DNA from: Excoecaria cochinchinensis | Taxonomy: Eukaryota > Streptophyta > Magnoliopsida > Malpighiales > Euphorbiaceae | Assembly: GCA_947683425.1 (NCBI GenBank) | Contig: CANTUQ010000078.1 | Location: forward strand, 558,001-622,000 | DNA: 64,000 nt | Direction of reading: 5' to 3' | Part shown: piece by piece, positions 11,329 to 22,650 of the stretch | Position numbering within the stretch: the first letter of the stretch is position 1 | Layout: every line of letters starts with the position of its first letter | The notes under the pieces: model-generated | Databases searched by the model: none | What the model was told of the DNA's origin: nothing | The model's input: the letters and a program-made list of their open reading frames with translations, nothing else | Translations under genes and position numbers: made by a program

Positions 11329-12156
11329 CCGGTTCATTGCCAAGCTTACTTTCGTTTGTAAGCCAATCTTTAAGCTTCTCAGGAAGAATCAGCCAGTGAT
11401 ATGGAATGATGACTGTTAGAAGGCTTTCAATGCCATTAAGGAATACCTGTTAAACCCTCCAATTCTAAAACCACCTCAGCCAGTTAAACCTTTAATCCTA
11501 TACTTAGCAATAAAGGACAACTCCATATGTGTCATGATGGCTCAAGAGGGTGAGTTTGGAGTGGAGTTCGCAGTCTATTACTTTAGTAAGAAGTTTCTCC
11601 CTTACTAGGCCAAATACGCCTAGGTTGAAAAGATTTACGTTGCTGTAATTTGGGCTTGTAAGAAGTTAAGACATTATTTTCATTCTTCCAAGGTACATGT
11701 TGTTGCTAAGCAGAATCCTCTTAGATATCTCCAAGAAGTGCCTTATTTGCTAAGAAAAATGGGAAGATGGCTGTTAATGTTATAAGAATTCGACATCGAG
11801 TACATTACCAAGAAGACCATTAAGGGTCGGGCTGTAGTAAAATTCCTAGCAGGGCATCTTATTGAAGGAGACCAGATCGAGTATAATTTCTCGAATGAAG
11901 ATTCATGGCCATTACAGTACAAGGGTAGCAGATGTATTTTGAGGGAGCAGTTAACAGTAAAGGAGCTGGGGCAGGAGTCATCCTTGTAACCCTAGATGGA
12001 GAAAAGCTTCCTTCGACCAAAAAGTTAAGATACAAGGCTACTAATAAGCAAGCCTGAATTTTTGAGTTAGCAGCACTTTCGACCTTGTAGGCAAAAACTG
12101 CAAAAATGTTCAGGGACTCATCATTGGTCATCCATCAAGTTTGAGGAGAATGGTCC
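11329..12156 (+). pseudogene. Ogre/Tat-type pol remnant: RT end, RNase H and second (archaeal-like) RNase H
   Basis: A broken reading frame gives RFIAKLTFVCKPIFKLLRKN, the end of reverse transcriptase. It is followed by an RNase H region with AFNAIKEYLLNPPIL, KPLILYLAIKDNS, YYFSKKFLPY and RHYFHSSKVHVV. A second RNase H-like segment follows (YFDGAVNSKGAGAGVILVTP, KLRYKATNKQA, MFRDSSLV). Two successive RNase H domains are a hallmark of the Tat/Ogre lineage of Ty3/gypsy elements. In-frame stops (for example after NDDC and PY) make it non-functional. It is cut off at 12157 by an LTR of opposite orientation. Confidence 0.8.
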
Positions 12157-14022
12157 TGTGACGCGCACCGAACCCACATGGTTCCCGAAGGCCTGCTTTT
12201 AGGGTCTGAGAGAGTTCACACTTAGATCTTGGATAATATGAGATATTTTGGAATCTCTATCCAATAGAACATTAGGAAAGTTCATTTAATCCCATTAAAC
12301 TTTTAGGCACCTTTGAGGTATTTTAAAGTCGCTACCCAATTTACACAAATTGGGAAAGTTCATCTAATCTCGGGGGTCTAAACTAGAGAGTAGTTTGGGA
12401 CTTTAATCTTATTAATATCTTGGTTAAATTATAAATGAGTTTTTAACAATCAATTTGTCATCTCTCATCTCACACGGTCATGCATTAAAATTAAAGCACA
12501 CGTCAAGCGTAGGAAGAAAGCGGTAAAGAAAACTGATAAAATAAATTACAAGATGAAATTGAGACAAAAATACAATCCCTCAAAAATAGAAAATTAAATA
12601 AACAAATAAAATTCATACTTAAAATGGGGCATTTATTCGGAGTAGGAACATTGGTTCCTTCATGCACATTTAAAAAAATGAAGAGTTATTTTTAGGTATT
12701 ATTGAGAAAACCGAAATGAGTGATCACATTTTATGAAAACTAACTCTTTTTTTGAAAGTGACATTTTATTGGCTAAAATTAGGACATGGGTCCCATTTTA
12801 TTAGAATCCCTAATTCATTAATATAAATATTTTGTGATTTTCTTTATTAATTGCGCATAAAATAAATAATTTTATTACAAATTATATGAAAAAATGAATA
12901 AAAAGCAAAATAAAAATAATAAATAGTAAAAATAATGAATCAACCAAAATAAATCTCCTGAATCCCCTCATTCGCTTGCAAGAGTGCTTGAACAAGGAAA
13001 AAACAAGTATTGAAACTAAAAACAAAAACAAATAAAATTAATGTTAGTAATTAAATCAAAAAATCAATTAAAACACATAAAATAATAAGAAAACGAATTA
13101 AAATAAATAAAATGAAATAAAGTGCATTATGAATGACAAATAAATTAAATGACATACTGATACAAATAAATTAATAGATTAATAAATTAACATACACAAA
13201 AACAACAACAACAACAATAATAATAATAATAATAACAGCGGATGAACTATCAAGTAAATAAATAAACAAGTAAATAAAAAAAACAAAAAAAATAAAGAAA
13301 GGATATATAAATAATCAATAGATCTAAGAATCTATATGGTGATTAATTGACTATAAATTAAAAATAAAAGAAAATAAAAATATAGAATCGAGCCCAGAAT
13401 ATTTTTTCTCAGAATTTGGATTCAATGGAAGACAAAAGATGGTTGATCTCCTTGTCTAGATCCGTAAGAATAGAATTAAAAATACTAAAAATTGGAGTTT
13501 TTTCTCTTTAGAAAGAAAAATTCAAGAAAAGCTTGCTGAAAAATAATGGAAGAAAATTAAGATTACCAAGAAAAAAGAATTATTTTTTTTGTCTCAAGAA
13601 TGATTTTTTTGATTAAGAAAAATTAATTTTGAAAACTTAAAAGTTCTCTTGAAGAAGAAAGGAAAAAAAAAATTGCAACCAAATGTCTCTCCCCTTTTCT
13701 CTTTCTTTCTTTTTCTATTTATATGACTTTAGGAAAAAACCTAGCTAATTTAGGAAAAGAAATTGAATTTTAATCAAATTCTACCATATTTAGATGTAAA
13801 AAATCAGATTTATTGTGAAAAATCCCGAAAAAAATGATTTAGAATCAAATCTGGACTCAAAATCCCGATTTTTTGGCAAAATAGGCGATTTTCGGCAGCC
13901 TAGCGGCGAGGGGCGGGCAAGGTGCGCTCGCGGGGCACCTGGGCCGCCCATCAATGCGCACACAAGCGAGTGAGGGACGGCTAAACTGCCCATCAGCATG
14001 CGCGTACGCGAGCGAGGGACGC
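12157..14022 (-). mobile_element. Ogre/Tat-like LTR 1 (minus orientation, U3 end truncated)
   Basis: The left end TGTGACGCGCACCGAACC matches the U5 ends of the other LTRs of this family. Next come the recurring 'gatattttggaat..ccaatagaacatt' units, long AT-rich sequence, a CAACAACAA/AATAAT tract near 13205-13235, a minus-strand TATA box (reverse complement of CTATTTATA, 13715-13723) and a GC-rich block at 13880-14020. The expected TGTCTACA right end is absent because the next LTR starts at 14023. Confidence 0.75.
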
Positions 14023-16091
14023 TATGATGCTCGTCGAACCCCGAGCGCCTCGAAAACCCGCTTTTAGGGTTCGAGAGAGGTTCATAAGACTTGTAAGAAA
14101 ATTACAAGGGTGTCTATTTTGGGCAACAAGAGGTGTTTTGGAGTCGCCACCCAATAAAATATTGAAAAAGTTCATCTAGCCTCATTAAGCCTAAGACGAT
14201 GCATATATATCTATTTTGGTCAACAAGAGATATTTTGGAATCACTCCTTAATAGAATATTAGGAAGGTTCATCTAACCTCATTGAGTCTAACACAATGCG
14301 TATTTATCTATTTTGGGCAACAAAAGATATTTTGGAATTTTCTCCCTAATAAAATATTAAGAAGGTTCATCTAACCTCATGAAACCTAAGAGCAGAGAGA
14401 ATTCGGGACTTTACTCTCATTAATGCATTGGTTAAATTATAAGTGATCTTTTAATTATTAATTTTTCATTCCTTTTTTTCATACAATTTATGCAATTACT
14501 AATGTGCAATTCAAGCACACCATGAAAACAATAAATAACATAATCTTAGAATAAAAATACTAAAGGTACATTAACTTACAATAAACCAAATAGAAATAGG
14601 AAATCATACATGAAATGGGACATTTATTCAAATTGAAAACATTAGTTTCCTCTCATACATAATTATGAAAATAACATTTAGGCGATATTTTAGAGGAAAA
14701 CCAGGACATTGGTCCCTTTTATTAAATAAAAACCTTATTTTAACTAGAAAAATCTTTAAATGCCTTTAGATTAATGAACATAAAAACAACATTTATTATC
14801 ATTAATAAAAATGTAAAAGATTAATTAGCAGAAAAAAAAAAGAGAAAAGAATGAACCCAAGCGACGTCTCCAAATCACATTTCACCTAAATCCTCCACAT
14901 TTGGCATCTAACACCCAACAAATGAAAACTCACAAAAAATAACAAAATAAATATGTTAGCAACATCACAATAAAATATTAGAAAGCTAAAAAGTAATAAA
15001 ACAGTAGGAAATATTAATATAACATGCCTAAAATTATTAAAAAAAACATAATATGAAGAAAGGGATTAAAACAATAAAAAAAAAGAAGGGGAAAAGACCC
15101 AGGGATGGCCCAGGAGCAACAAGGGACGGCCGTCCCAGAGGTGATCGATGGACTGAAGAAGCCTTCCGTTATGTCCCGTCATTTGCTTTGAGTGACGGCT
15201 ATCAATGAGACCTTCTTCCCGTCGTTTATCTCCAGAATTCAAAAGTAATGATAAAACTCCATAACCAAACGTTTCAAAACTCAAATTTCTTACTTTTATT
15301 ATGGATCTTAGGCCATTATTTCACACATTTGAGTCGAATAATCACCAAACAAAGAAAATTTAACACGAAAATAACAGAATTACCAAGAAAAAAAAACAAT
15401 TTTCATCTTAAAGCCAAATAACAAATTTCAATATCAAATGTTGAAGTCAATGCAACAATGGATACTTTGATCCCAGAATGTTTACCCTCAGGCACTGATC
15501 TCCAGAAGTAATGAATATTGCAGATCTCCTCGAACTCCACAAGAATTACTTGAATTAAAAATCACTTTCTGTCTCTAAAAAGCTTCTTTTCAAAGATAAT
15601 GGAATTTATGTAGGAATGAAACCAAGAAAAGAGAATTAATTTCCCTTTCTCAATTAATTTTTACAGAATAAATAAGAAACGAATCTAAGGAGAAAAATAA
15701 TGATTTCCTTTGAAAAATCGATTTGTTCTCTCTCTAAAAACCTCTCAAAATTTTCTCCCTCTAAAAGACTTTTTTCAATGCCCTCCTTCATTCTATTTAT
15801 AGGCTAGCATTATAATTGGAGATAAATAAAAACTCTTTTGATTTATCCTTGAAGATAAATATTAATATTTGATTTATGCTAGGTGATAAATAGTCTAGAA
15901 TTATCTTTAAAGATAATTGTAAATATTTATAATTATCCTTATGGATAAATACTAAATATATGACTTATCCTTAGAGATAAAATCAAGCAATTAAGAATTA
16001 TCCTCAAAGATAAAGATTAAATGTAACATTTATCCTTTAAAATTAGAATTTAAAACCTTCTCTGTTGAAGGAAAAAAGATAAAAATAGTTA
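14023..16091 (-). mobile_element. Ogre/Tat-like LTR 2 (minus orientation, U3 end truncated)
   Basis: The left end TATGATGCTCGTCGAACCCC corresponds to TGTGATGCGCGACGAACCCC of sister LTRs. It contains the ~100 bp U5 units ('ctattttgggcaac..gatattttggaat' at 14112, 14210, 14307), a GC-rich block near 15110-15230 and a minus-strand TATA box at 15793-15801. Repeated 'TTATCCTT(A/G)GAGATAAA' motifs lie between 15840 and 16040. It stops at LTR 3 without a U3 terminus. Confidence 0.75.
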
Positions 16092-17344
16092 TGTGACGCA
16101 CGCCGAACCCTAGGGGTGCACCGAATGACGACCCGCTTTTAGAATATTCAAGAGAGGTTCATAGAACTTGTAAAAAATTACAAGGGCGTCTATTTTGGGT
16201 AACAAGGAGGTGTTTTGGAGTCGCCACCCAATAAAATATTGGGAAAGGTCGTCTAGCCTCATTGAACCTAAGATAGCACATGTGCGTCTATTTTGGGCAA
16301 TCTAAGACATTTTGGAATCCTACTTCCAATAGAACATTGGAAAGATTTATCTAATCTCGTGAAATGTAAGACGATACATATATGTCTATTTTGGGCAAGC
16401 TAGAGATATTTTGGAATTTTCTTTCCTATAGAACATTGAAAAGGTTCATCTAATTTTATGGAGCCTAAGACAATGCAACTTGGGTCTATTTTGGGCAACA
16501 AGAGATATTTTGGAATTCGCTTTCCAATAGAACATTGGAAAAATCATCTACTCTCGTTGAGTCTAAGACCAGATATGGTTCGGAACTTCCCATTTATTCA
16601 TACCTTGATTAAATTATGATTGAGTTTTAGATATAAAATTTCATTCAGTTTCTCATAAAATTTTAATACAATAATTAGAGCGCATGTCGATCACGTAATG
16701 AAAGCAGTAAATAAAGCAATATTAAAATAAGGTAAATAAAAATACAATAAATTATAACAAAACTAGAGGCGGAATACAACCCCCAACGCAAATGAAATGT
16801 AAATTATATATAAAACGGTGTATTTATTAAAGCTGAGGACATTGGTCCTCACATGCATACTTAAGAGAAAAAGTGTTAAATGTGACAGTTTATTTGGATG
16901 AAAAAACCAGGACATTGGTCATATTTTATTAAAAAAAACCCTCAATTTATCAATAAAAATATTTTTGTGATTTTTGAGTTTAACGTGCATAAAATAAACA
17001 ATTTATTAGAAATTACATGGCAAAATAAATAAATAAATAGCCAAAATTGAGAAAATAATATAAATGCTAAAAATAAAAGATAAAACCAAACGAGTTTTCT
17101 GGATCTCCCCGTTTGCTCGCGAGAATGTCCAAAAAGGAAAAATAGATATTCGAGTAAAAAACAAATACAACAATTAATGTTAGTTATTAAATTAAGAAAG
17201 TTAATCAATTAAACAAATAAAATGATAAATAATAAATTAAAATAAATGAAAAAAATGCTTTATGAAAGTCAAATAAATTAAATGACATGATTGAAATAAA
17301 TAAAACAATATATTAATAGATTAACACATAAAAAACATGAAAAA

Positions 17345-17512
17345 TAACAACAACAACAACAACAACAATAATAATAATAATAATTAAAATAATAATAATA
17401 ATAATAAAAAAAAAAATAATAATAAAAATAAAAATAAAAATGATAACAAAATAATAATAATAATAATTATAATAATTAAATAATAATAATAATAATGAAA
17501 AAAACAATAACA

Positions 17513-17557
<45 letters not shown>

Positions 17558-17575
17558 GATGAAAAAAGATAACAC

Positions 17576-17615
<40 letters not shown>
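17345..17615. repeat. CAA/AAT microsatellite block inside LTR 3
   Basis: CAACAACAA at 17348 grades into (AAT)n interrupted by A-runs. It occupies the same place as the microsatellites in LTR 1 (13205) and LTR B (45265-45535). Long hydrophobic ORFs predicted here are artefacts of the repeat. Confidence 0.85.
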
Positions 17616-17617
<2 letters not shown>

Positions 17618-18280
17618 CATATTAAATAAAACAAATATATAAACAATTGAATAAATAAATAAATGAAAACAATAAAAATTTACATGTTAATCAATTAATT
17701 GTAAACAAGAGATAAAAATAATACAATAAAAATAAAACGAATAAAACTATGAGATCAGACCCCAGAATATTTATCCTCAGAATTCGGATTCGATAGAGGG
17801 AAAAATGATGATTAATTTCTTTGTTTTGTTTTGCAAAATTAGAGTTGAAGATAATAAAAATTAGAATTTTATTCCAATAAAGAAAATTGCTTAAAAAAAA
17901 TAAAAACTCTCAAGAATAAAGAATGAATTTATTTGTCTAAAAATTAATTATTGATTAAAAAATTGATTTTTGTTTGAAGAAAAAATAAAAATAATGAAAG
18001 AAAAATGAAAATTTTCAAAAATAAAGAATGACTTTTCTTTATTTCAAAGAAAATAATTGATCCAAAAAATAAATAAAAATCTCAAGAATAAAAAATCATA
18101 TTTTTTTTTGTCTAAAGAAAATTTTTTCATTAAGAATGGAATTTTTTTACTTTAAGAAATTTTTATTTGGAGGAGAAAACCCCAAAAAAAGGTAGAGAGA
18201 ATTTCCTTGAAGAAGAAAATAAGAGAAAATAATATTTTTACCCTAAAAGAAGTCACCCCTCTTTTTCTTTTCATCTTTTT

Positions 18281-18289
18281 CTATTTATA
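18281..18289 (-). promoter_or_regulatory. TATA box of LTR 3
   Basis: The minus strand reads TATAAATAG. The same box occurs in the sister LTRs at 13715, 15793, 46203 and 55127 (minus) and 38699 (plus), always upstream of the AT-rich transcribed part of the LTR. Confidence 0.6.
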
Positions 18290-18471
18290 TGTTTTAATAA
18301 AAAAAACCCTAATTAATTAAGAAAAGAAAATAAATTCAAATCAGAATATTTATTATCTTAATTTTAAAAACTGAAAAACAAAAATCTGAAAATCCAAAAA
18401 AAAGGGGATAAAAAATCAATTTTAGGGAAAAAATCCGGACTGGTGGGCGTACGGAGCGCCCGCTGTGCGCT

Positions 18472-20348
18472 CACTACAAGAAATTACGAATTTTCAGACG
18501 AAAAATTCGAATTTTTCGTCTGGAAAAGTCAATTCCGTCGGCATTTGAATCGTTGGCAAATTTCTCGACGGAATTTATTTTCCGTCGAAAATTTTGCCGA
18601 CGGAATTGATTTTCCGTCGGGAAATTTGCGATATTTTTAATTTTTTAATTTTGCAGATGGAATTTTCCGTCGGTAATTAAAAAAAAGCTAAAAAAAATTA
18701 AATTAGTGGATATATCAATTTCAACATAACTATTTAATAATAATAACAATAATAATACACAATTAATTGCAACATAACAATTATAATACAAAATTAAAAC
18801 AACTAATACATATAATAACAAATTTGTTACACATTTAAAATAATTATAAATATAATAACAATTAAAATACAAAATGTACACATCAAAAAATAAATACATA
18901 CATAAATTAAAACACTAATACATATAATAACAAATATGCCACAAAATAAAATAATTTTTTTTAACATAATATAAACACAGAAAATTAAATAAAAACATAC
19001 AATGTTTACATACATATAAAAACAAAAATCCCACAAATTTTAAAAAATTATAAATATATAATGACAATTATAATACAAAATATATACACAAAATAATAAA
19101 TATACATACAAATATAACTCAAAATTAAAACTATAATAAAATAAATTTATTGTACAATAATAAAATTTTAAAAAAATTAAAACTTAAATAAAATAATATA
19201 TATTAACAAATTATACAATAAATTCAAACAATAATAAAAATGCATACATATTATTAACAAAATAAAAAAAATTAAAAAAAAGGGGAAACTTGACCTTGGG
19301 TGCGGCAGAACCAGGGAGCACGCATGGAAGGAGGAGCAGACGGCACGAAAGAGGAAGCATGCGAATGCGGACTGATCAGCGGCAGCTTCTGGCAGCTGTA
19401 GCTGGCCAGATCCGGCGGTGGCCAGAGGCTGGGCGGAAGGAGGAAGAGACAGTGCGAGGGAGGAAGGGAGGGAGAAGAAGGAGGAGCAAACGGCGCGGAG
19501 GAGGAAGCAGGTGGCACAGGCGGACGCAGACCGATCGGCGGCGGCTTCCGGCAGCGGTAGCTGGCTACATCCAGCGGTGGGCAGGGGCTGGGCGGAAGTA
19601 GGAAGAGACAACGTGAGGGAGGAAGGGAGGGAGAAGAGGGAGGAGAGAGGGAAAAGAAGAGAGTGAAAAGAGGGAAAAAGGGGTATTTATACCCCTTATT
19701 TTTAGCGACGGGACAATTATACCGTCACTAAATAGCGATGGTATAAGTGATCCGTCGCTATTTAGCGATGGATTTATTTTCCGTCGCTAAATTAAAATAA
19801 TAATTTTTTCAAAATTTTTATCGACGGATTAAAATTTCCGTCACTAAAATTAGCGATGGAAAATGTTTTCCGTTGCTAATTATTTTCCGTCGCTAATTAA
19901 AATTAAGATTAATTTTATTTTTTTTTGCGACGAAATTTAATTTTCGTCGCCAAATATAGTTACGGAATTTAATTTCCATCACCAATAATAGCGACAGAAT
20001 CTTATTTCCGTCGCTAATTTTGATTAATAATTTTTTTTGTTGCGATGAAATCTGTTTTTAGCGACGAAAACTAAGATCTGTTGCTAAATTTAGCGACGGA
20101 ATATAATTTTCGTCGCTAAAGTTCTTCCATGGTGCCACTTTTAGCGACGAAAATTTTTTTCGTCACTAATTTCCGTCATTATATTTGGGGGAAATTATTC
20201 GCGCCATTATTAGTGACGAAAGTTTGGATCCGTCGCTAAAATAGCGACGGAATCGTTTTTTCGTCACTAAATAACGACGAAAAATGAATTTCGTCGCTAT
20301 TTAGCAACGGAAAACAATCCGTCGCTAATTTTGTATTTTTCATTAGTG
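18472..20348 (-). mobile_element. Non-autonomous CACTA (En/Spm) element, 1877 bp
   Basis: The left end CACTACAAGAAA and right end CATTAGTG (CACTAATG reversed) are flanked by the 3-bp duplication GCT (18469-18471 and 20349-20351), as expected for CACTA transposons. The subterminal 200 bp on the left carries CCGTCGG/CCGACGG-type motifs. The right 650 bp (19700-20340) carries TTAGCGACGG/CCGTCGCTAA motifs in both orientations. The same asymmetry, reversed, is seen in the 8.8 kb CACTA element at 25925. Between them lie an AT-rich stretch and a GC-rich block (19290-19680) similar in kind to the leader of the large element. There is no transposase ORF. Confidence 0.88.
19290..19680. other. GC-rich purine-skewed block with internal duplication
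   Basis: A ~145 bp unit is repeated (GGCGGAAG.AGGAAGAGACA at about 19430 and 19585, each followed by GAGGGAGGAAGGGAGGGAGA). Open frames of 80-140 codons on both strands are low-complexity Arg/Gly or Ser/Pro/Leu-rich and look like by-products of GC content. By position it corresponds to the pyrimidine-rich leader at 26400-26744 of the large CACTA, in reverse orientation. Confidence 0.55.
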
Positions 20349-20568
20349 GCTATGCCCGCGCGCACGTGCAGGCGAGGCGTGCCTGCGCGTTGTCGAGGCG
20401 CGCCGTTGACGGCCGAAATTTTTTTTATTTATTTTTATTTTTTATTTTTTTTTTCTAAAAAGCAAAATTGACAAGAAAATTATCACTTGCAAACTTTTTG
20501 CCCGTGAACAGGCATCTAATCACATTGGGTAACCCTGATCTAGGCTACCTCAGAATCCGTTGTCAACA

Positions 20569-20588
20569 GTTGCCTCCAATTTTGGGGA
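20569..20588 (-). promoter_or_regulatory. Polypurine tract of the Ogre-like element
   Basis: On the minus strand this reads as a purine-rich stretch (CCCCAAAATTGG then AGGCAAC) directly before the LTR start. The same tract is found at 55904-55922. A polypurine tract primes plus-strand DNA synthesis just upstream of the 3' LTR. Confidence 0.7.
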
Positions 20589-20689
20589 GGCTAGTGCATG
20601 GGTGCCTAGGTGAGCCTAATTCAGAGAAAAAAGGAAAGATATGCGTACCTGAGGCAGTCCTTACCTTTTTGCTGTGTTGAAGTTTGTGG

Positions 20690-21577
20690 CTTGTCGCCGC
20701 TGAGTTATAGTGTATTCTACTGCGACCCCTTTGCAATCATTCTGCTGACCTCCATTCGGTCTGCATGGCATGCTTTTGCTAACCCTCATTCGGTCTGCAA
20801 GACATCTGATAACTTCCGTTGAGCTATAGTGTTATTCAACTGTGGCTCATTCGCAATCATTTTGCTGACCACCATTCGATCTAGCACGGCATGCTCTTGC
20901 TAACCCCCATTCGGTCTGCAAGATATCTGATTACTACCGTTGAGCTGTAGTGTGATTCAACAGTGGCTCATTTGCAACCATTTTACTGACTACCATTCGG
21001 TCTGGCACGGCATGCTCTTGCTAACCCCCATTCGGTCTGCAAGACATCTGATCACTGCCATTAAGTTGTAGTGTTATTCAACTGTGGCTCATTCGCAATT
21101 ATTCTGCTGACCACCATTCGGTCTAGCACGGCATGCTCTTGCTAACCCCCATTCGGTCTGCAAGATATCTTATCACTGCTATTGAGCTATAGTGTTATCC
21201 AACTGTGGCTCATTCGCAATCATTTTGCTGACCACCATTCGATCTGGCATGACATGCTCTTGTTAACCCCCATTCGGTTTGCAAGGCATCTGATCACTGC
21301 CGTTGAGCTGTAGTGTTATCCAACTGTGGCTCATTCGTAATCATTTTGCTAACCACCATTCGATCTGGCATGACATGCTCTTGCTAACCCCCATTCGGTC
21401 TGCAAGGCATCTGATCACTGCCGTTGAGCTGTAGTGTTACACAACTATTGCTCATTCGCAATCATTTTGTTGACCACCATTCGATCTGGCACGGTATGCT
21501 CTTGCTAACCCCCATTCGGTCTGCAAGGCATCTGATCACTGCCTTTGAGCTGTAGTGTTATCCAACTATAGCTCGTT
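20690..21577. repeat. 121-bp minisatellite, seven units with no length drift
   Basis: CGGT(C/T)TGCAA starts at 20791, 20912, 21033, 21154, 21275, 21396 and 21517: exactly 121 bp each time. Each unit also holds GAGCTGTAGTGTTATCCAAC- and CTCATTCGCAATCATTTTGC-like segments. Substitutions occur but no indels. The array is in the 3' internal region of the Ogre-like element, just inside the PPT. There is no ORF across it. Confidence 0.92.
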
Positions 21578-21599
21578 TGATACACCGCATTCCTCTTGC

Positions 21600-21850
21600 C
21601 GACCACCTTCGGGCCTGCATGGCGTAGAATTGTTAATGAGCTGTAGCGTACTTTGCTGTGACTCATTGCCTGCATGGCATAGAATTTTTGACGAGCTGTA
21701 GCGTAATCTGCTGTGACTCGTCACTTGCATCGCGTAAAATTATTGACGAGCTGTAGTGTACTTTGCTGTGACTCGTCGCCTGCACCGCGTAGAATTGTTG
21801 ATGAGCTATAGCGTACTCTGCTGTGACTCGTTTGGTATACCGCATTTATC
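21600..21850. repeat. 55-bp minisatellite, four units
   Basis: GAGCT(G/A)TAG(C/T)GTA starts at 21638, 21693, 21748 and 21803 (exactly 55 bp each). The unit is a shortened relative of the 121-bp unit. The flanks continue as single diverged copies to about 22010. Confidence 0.9.
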
Positions 21851-22386
21851 TTACTAACCACCTCGGGTCTGCACGGCATACCCCTTTCTAACCCCCATTC
21901 GATCTGCAGGGCATTTGATTTGATATACCGCATTTGTCTTGCTGGCCACCATCTGGCCTGCACGGTATACCCTTGCTAACCCCCATCCGCTCTGCAAGGC
22001 ATCTGATTTGTTCTCATTTTTGCTGGTGCTCATCCTGAACCTCTTTTCCTATAAAGAAAGGCAAAACAAATACGCAGGGTATAGGAAAGAAATGTGTACA
22101 TGTGGTAGTACATACCTGTTGGGGTCGATGTCAGGCGAGTGTCCCTTGAAGGGTGGTTGGTTGTTCCCTGGAGAATAGTTTGCAAAATATCATCCTCTTG
22201 GATTTTGCTGAGTCTTTTCTAGGCTTCCAAAGCACGGGACACCATTCTCTTTATTGCACCGATTGTGATATACCAGATACCGATCTCCAATCGGAACCTC
22301 CTTGTTGAAAAAACCTGAATGCCTCTTGAGAGGGCTTTGTGCTCGTAGGGAGACTTTGAAAATTTATGCTTACTGAGAGGCTTAGA

Positions 22387-22650
22387 TTGCTACTGAGAGG
22401 TTTAGATGCTCATTGAGAGGCTTTGATGCTCACTGAGAGACTTTGATGCTCACTGAGAGGTTTAAATTTTGAGCCTCCTGAGAGAAAATTAGGTTTGAGC
22501 CTCCTCAGAGGAAATTAGGTTTGAGCTTCCGGAGAGAAAATTAGATTTGAGCCTCCTCAGAGGAAATTATATTTGAGCCTCCTCAGAGGAAATTATATTT
22601 GAGCATTCTCAGAGAAAATTGGGTTTGAGCCTCCTCAGAGGAAAATTAGA
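22387..22650. repeat. Two adjoining minisatellites, 20 bp x 4 and 26 bp x 7
   Basis: TGCT(C)A.TGAGAGG-type units lie at 22387, 22407, 22427 and 22447 (20 bp). They pass directly into GAGC.TCC..AGAG-type units at 22471, 22497, 22523, 22549, 22575, 22601 and 22627 (exactly 26 bp). Both contain the core GAGAGG or AGAGGA, suggesting one grew out of the other. Confidence 0.9.

Larger units (their letters stand above)
16092..20568 (-). mobile_element. Ogre/Tat-like LTR 3 (3' LTR, minus orientation, with nested CACTA element)
   Basis: It runs from TGTGACGCACGCCGAACC at 16092 to ..TGTCAACA at 20568 and is followed immediately by the reverse complement of a polypurine tract, so it is the 3' LTR of a minus-strand element whose body lies to the right. 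Without the CACTA insertion (18472-20348 plus 3-bp duplication) it is about 2.6 kb. It has ~100 bp U5 repeats (16190-16570), an (AAT)n-rich middle and a minus-strand TATA box at 18281-18289. Its GC-rich U3 block is split by the CACTA insertion (18440-18471 and 20349-20410). Confidence 0.85.

Noticed and set aside
17313..17620. Long hydrophobic minus-strand ORFs (Ile/Leu/Tyr runs) suggesting membrane proteins
   Set aside because: They are translations of the (AAT)n microsatellite in LTR 3; the same happens at 45205-45483 in LTR B.
19177..19666. ORFs of 80-144 codons on both strands of the GC-rich block
   Set aside because: Overlapping frames on both strands, low-complexity Arg/Gly or Ser/Pro/Leu composition and an internal DNA duplication. 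It lies inside a non-autonomous CACTA element.
20690..21577. CRISPR-like array (regular repeats)
   Set aside because: Units are contiguous 121-bp repeats without unique spacers, in a plant retroelement; this is a minisatellite.
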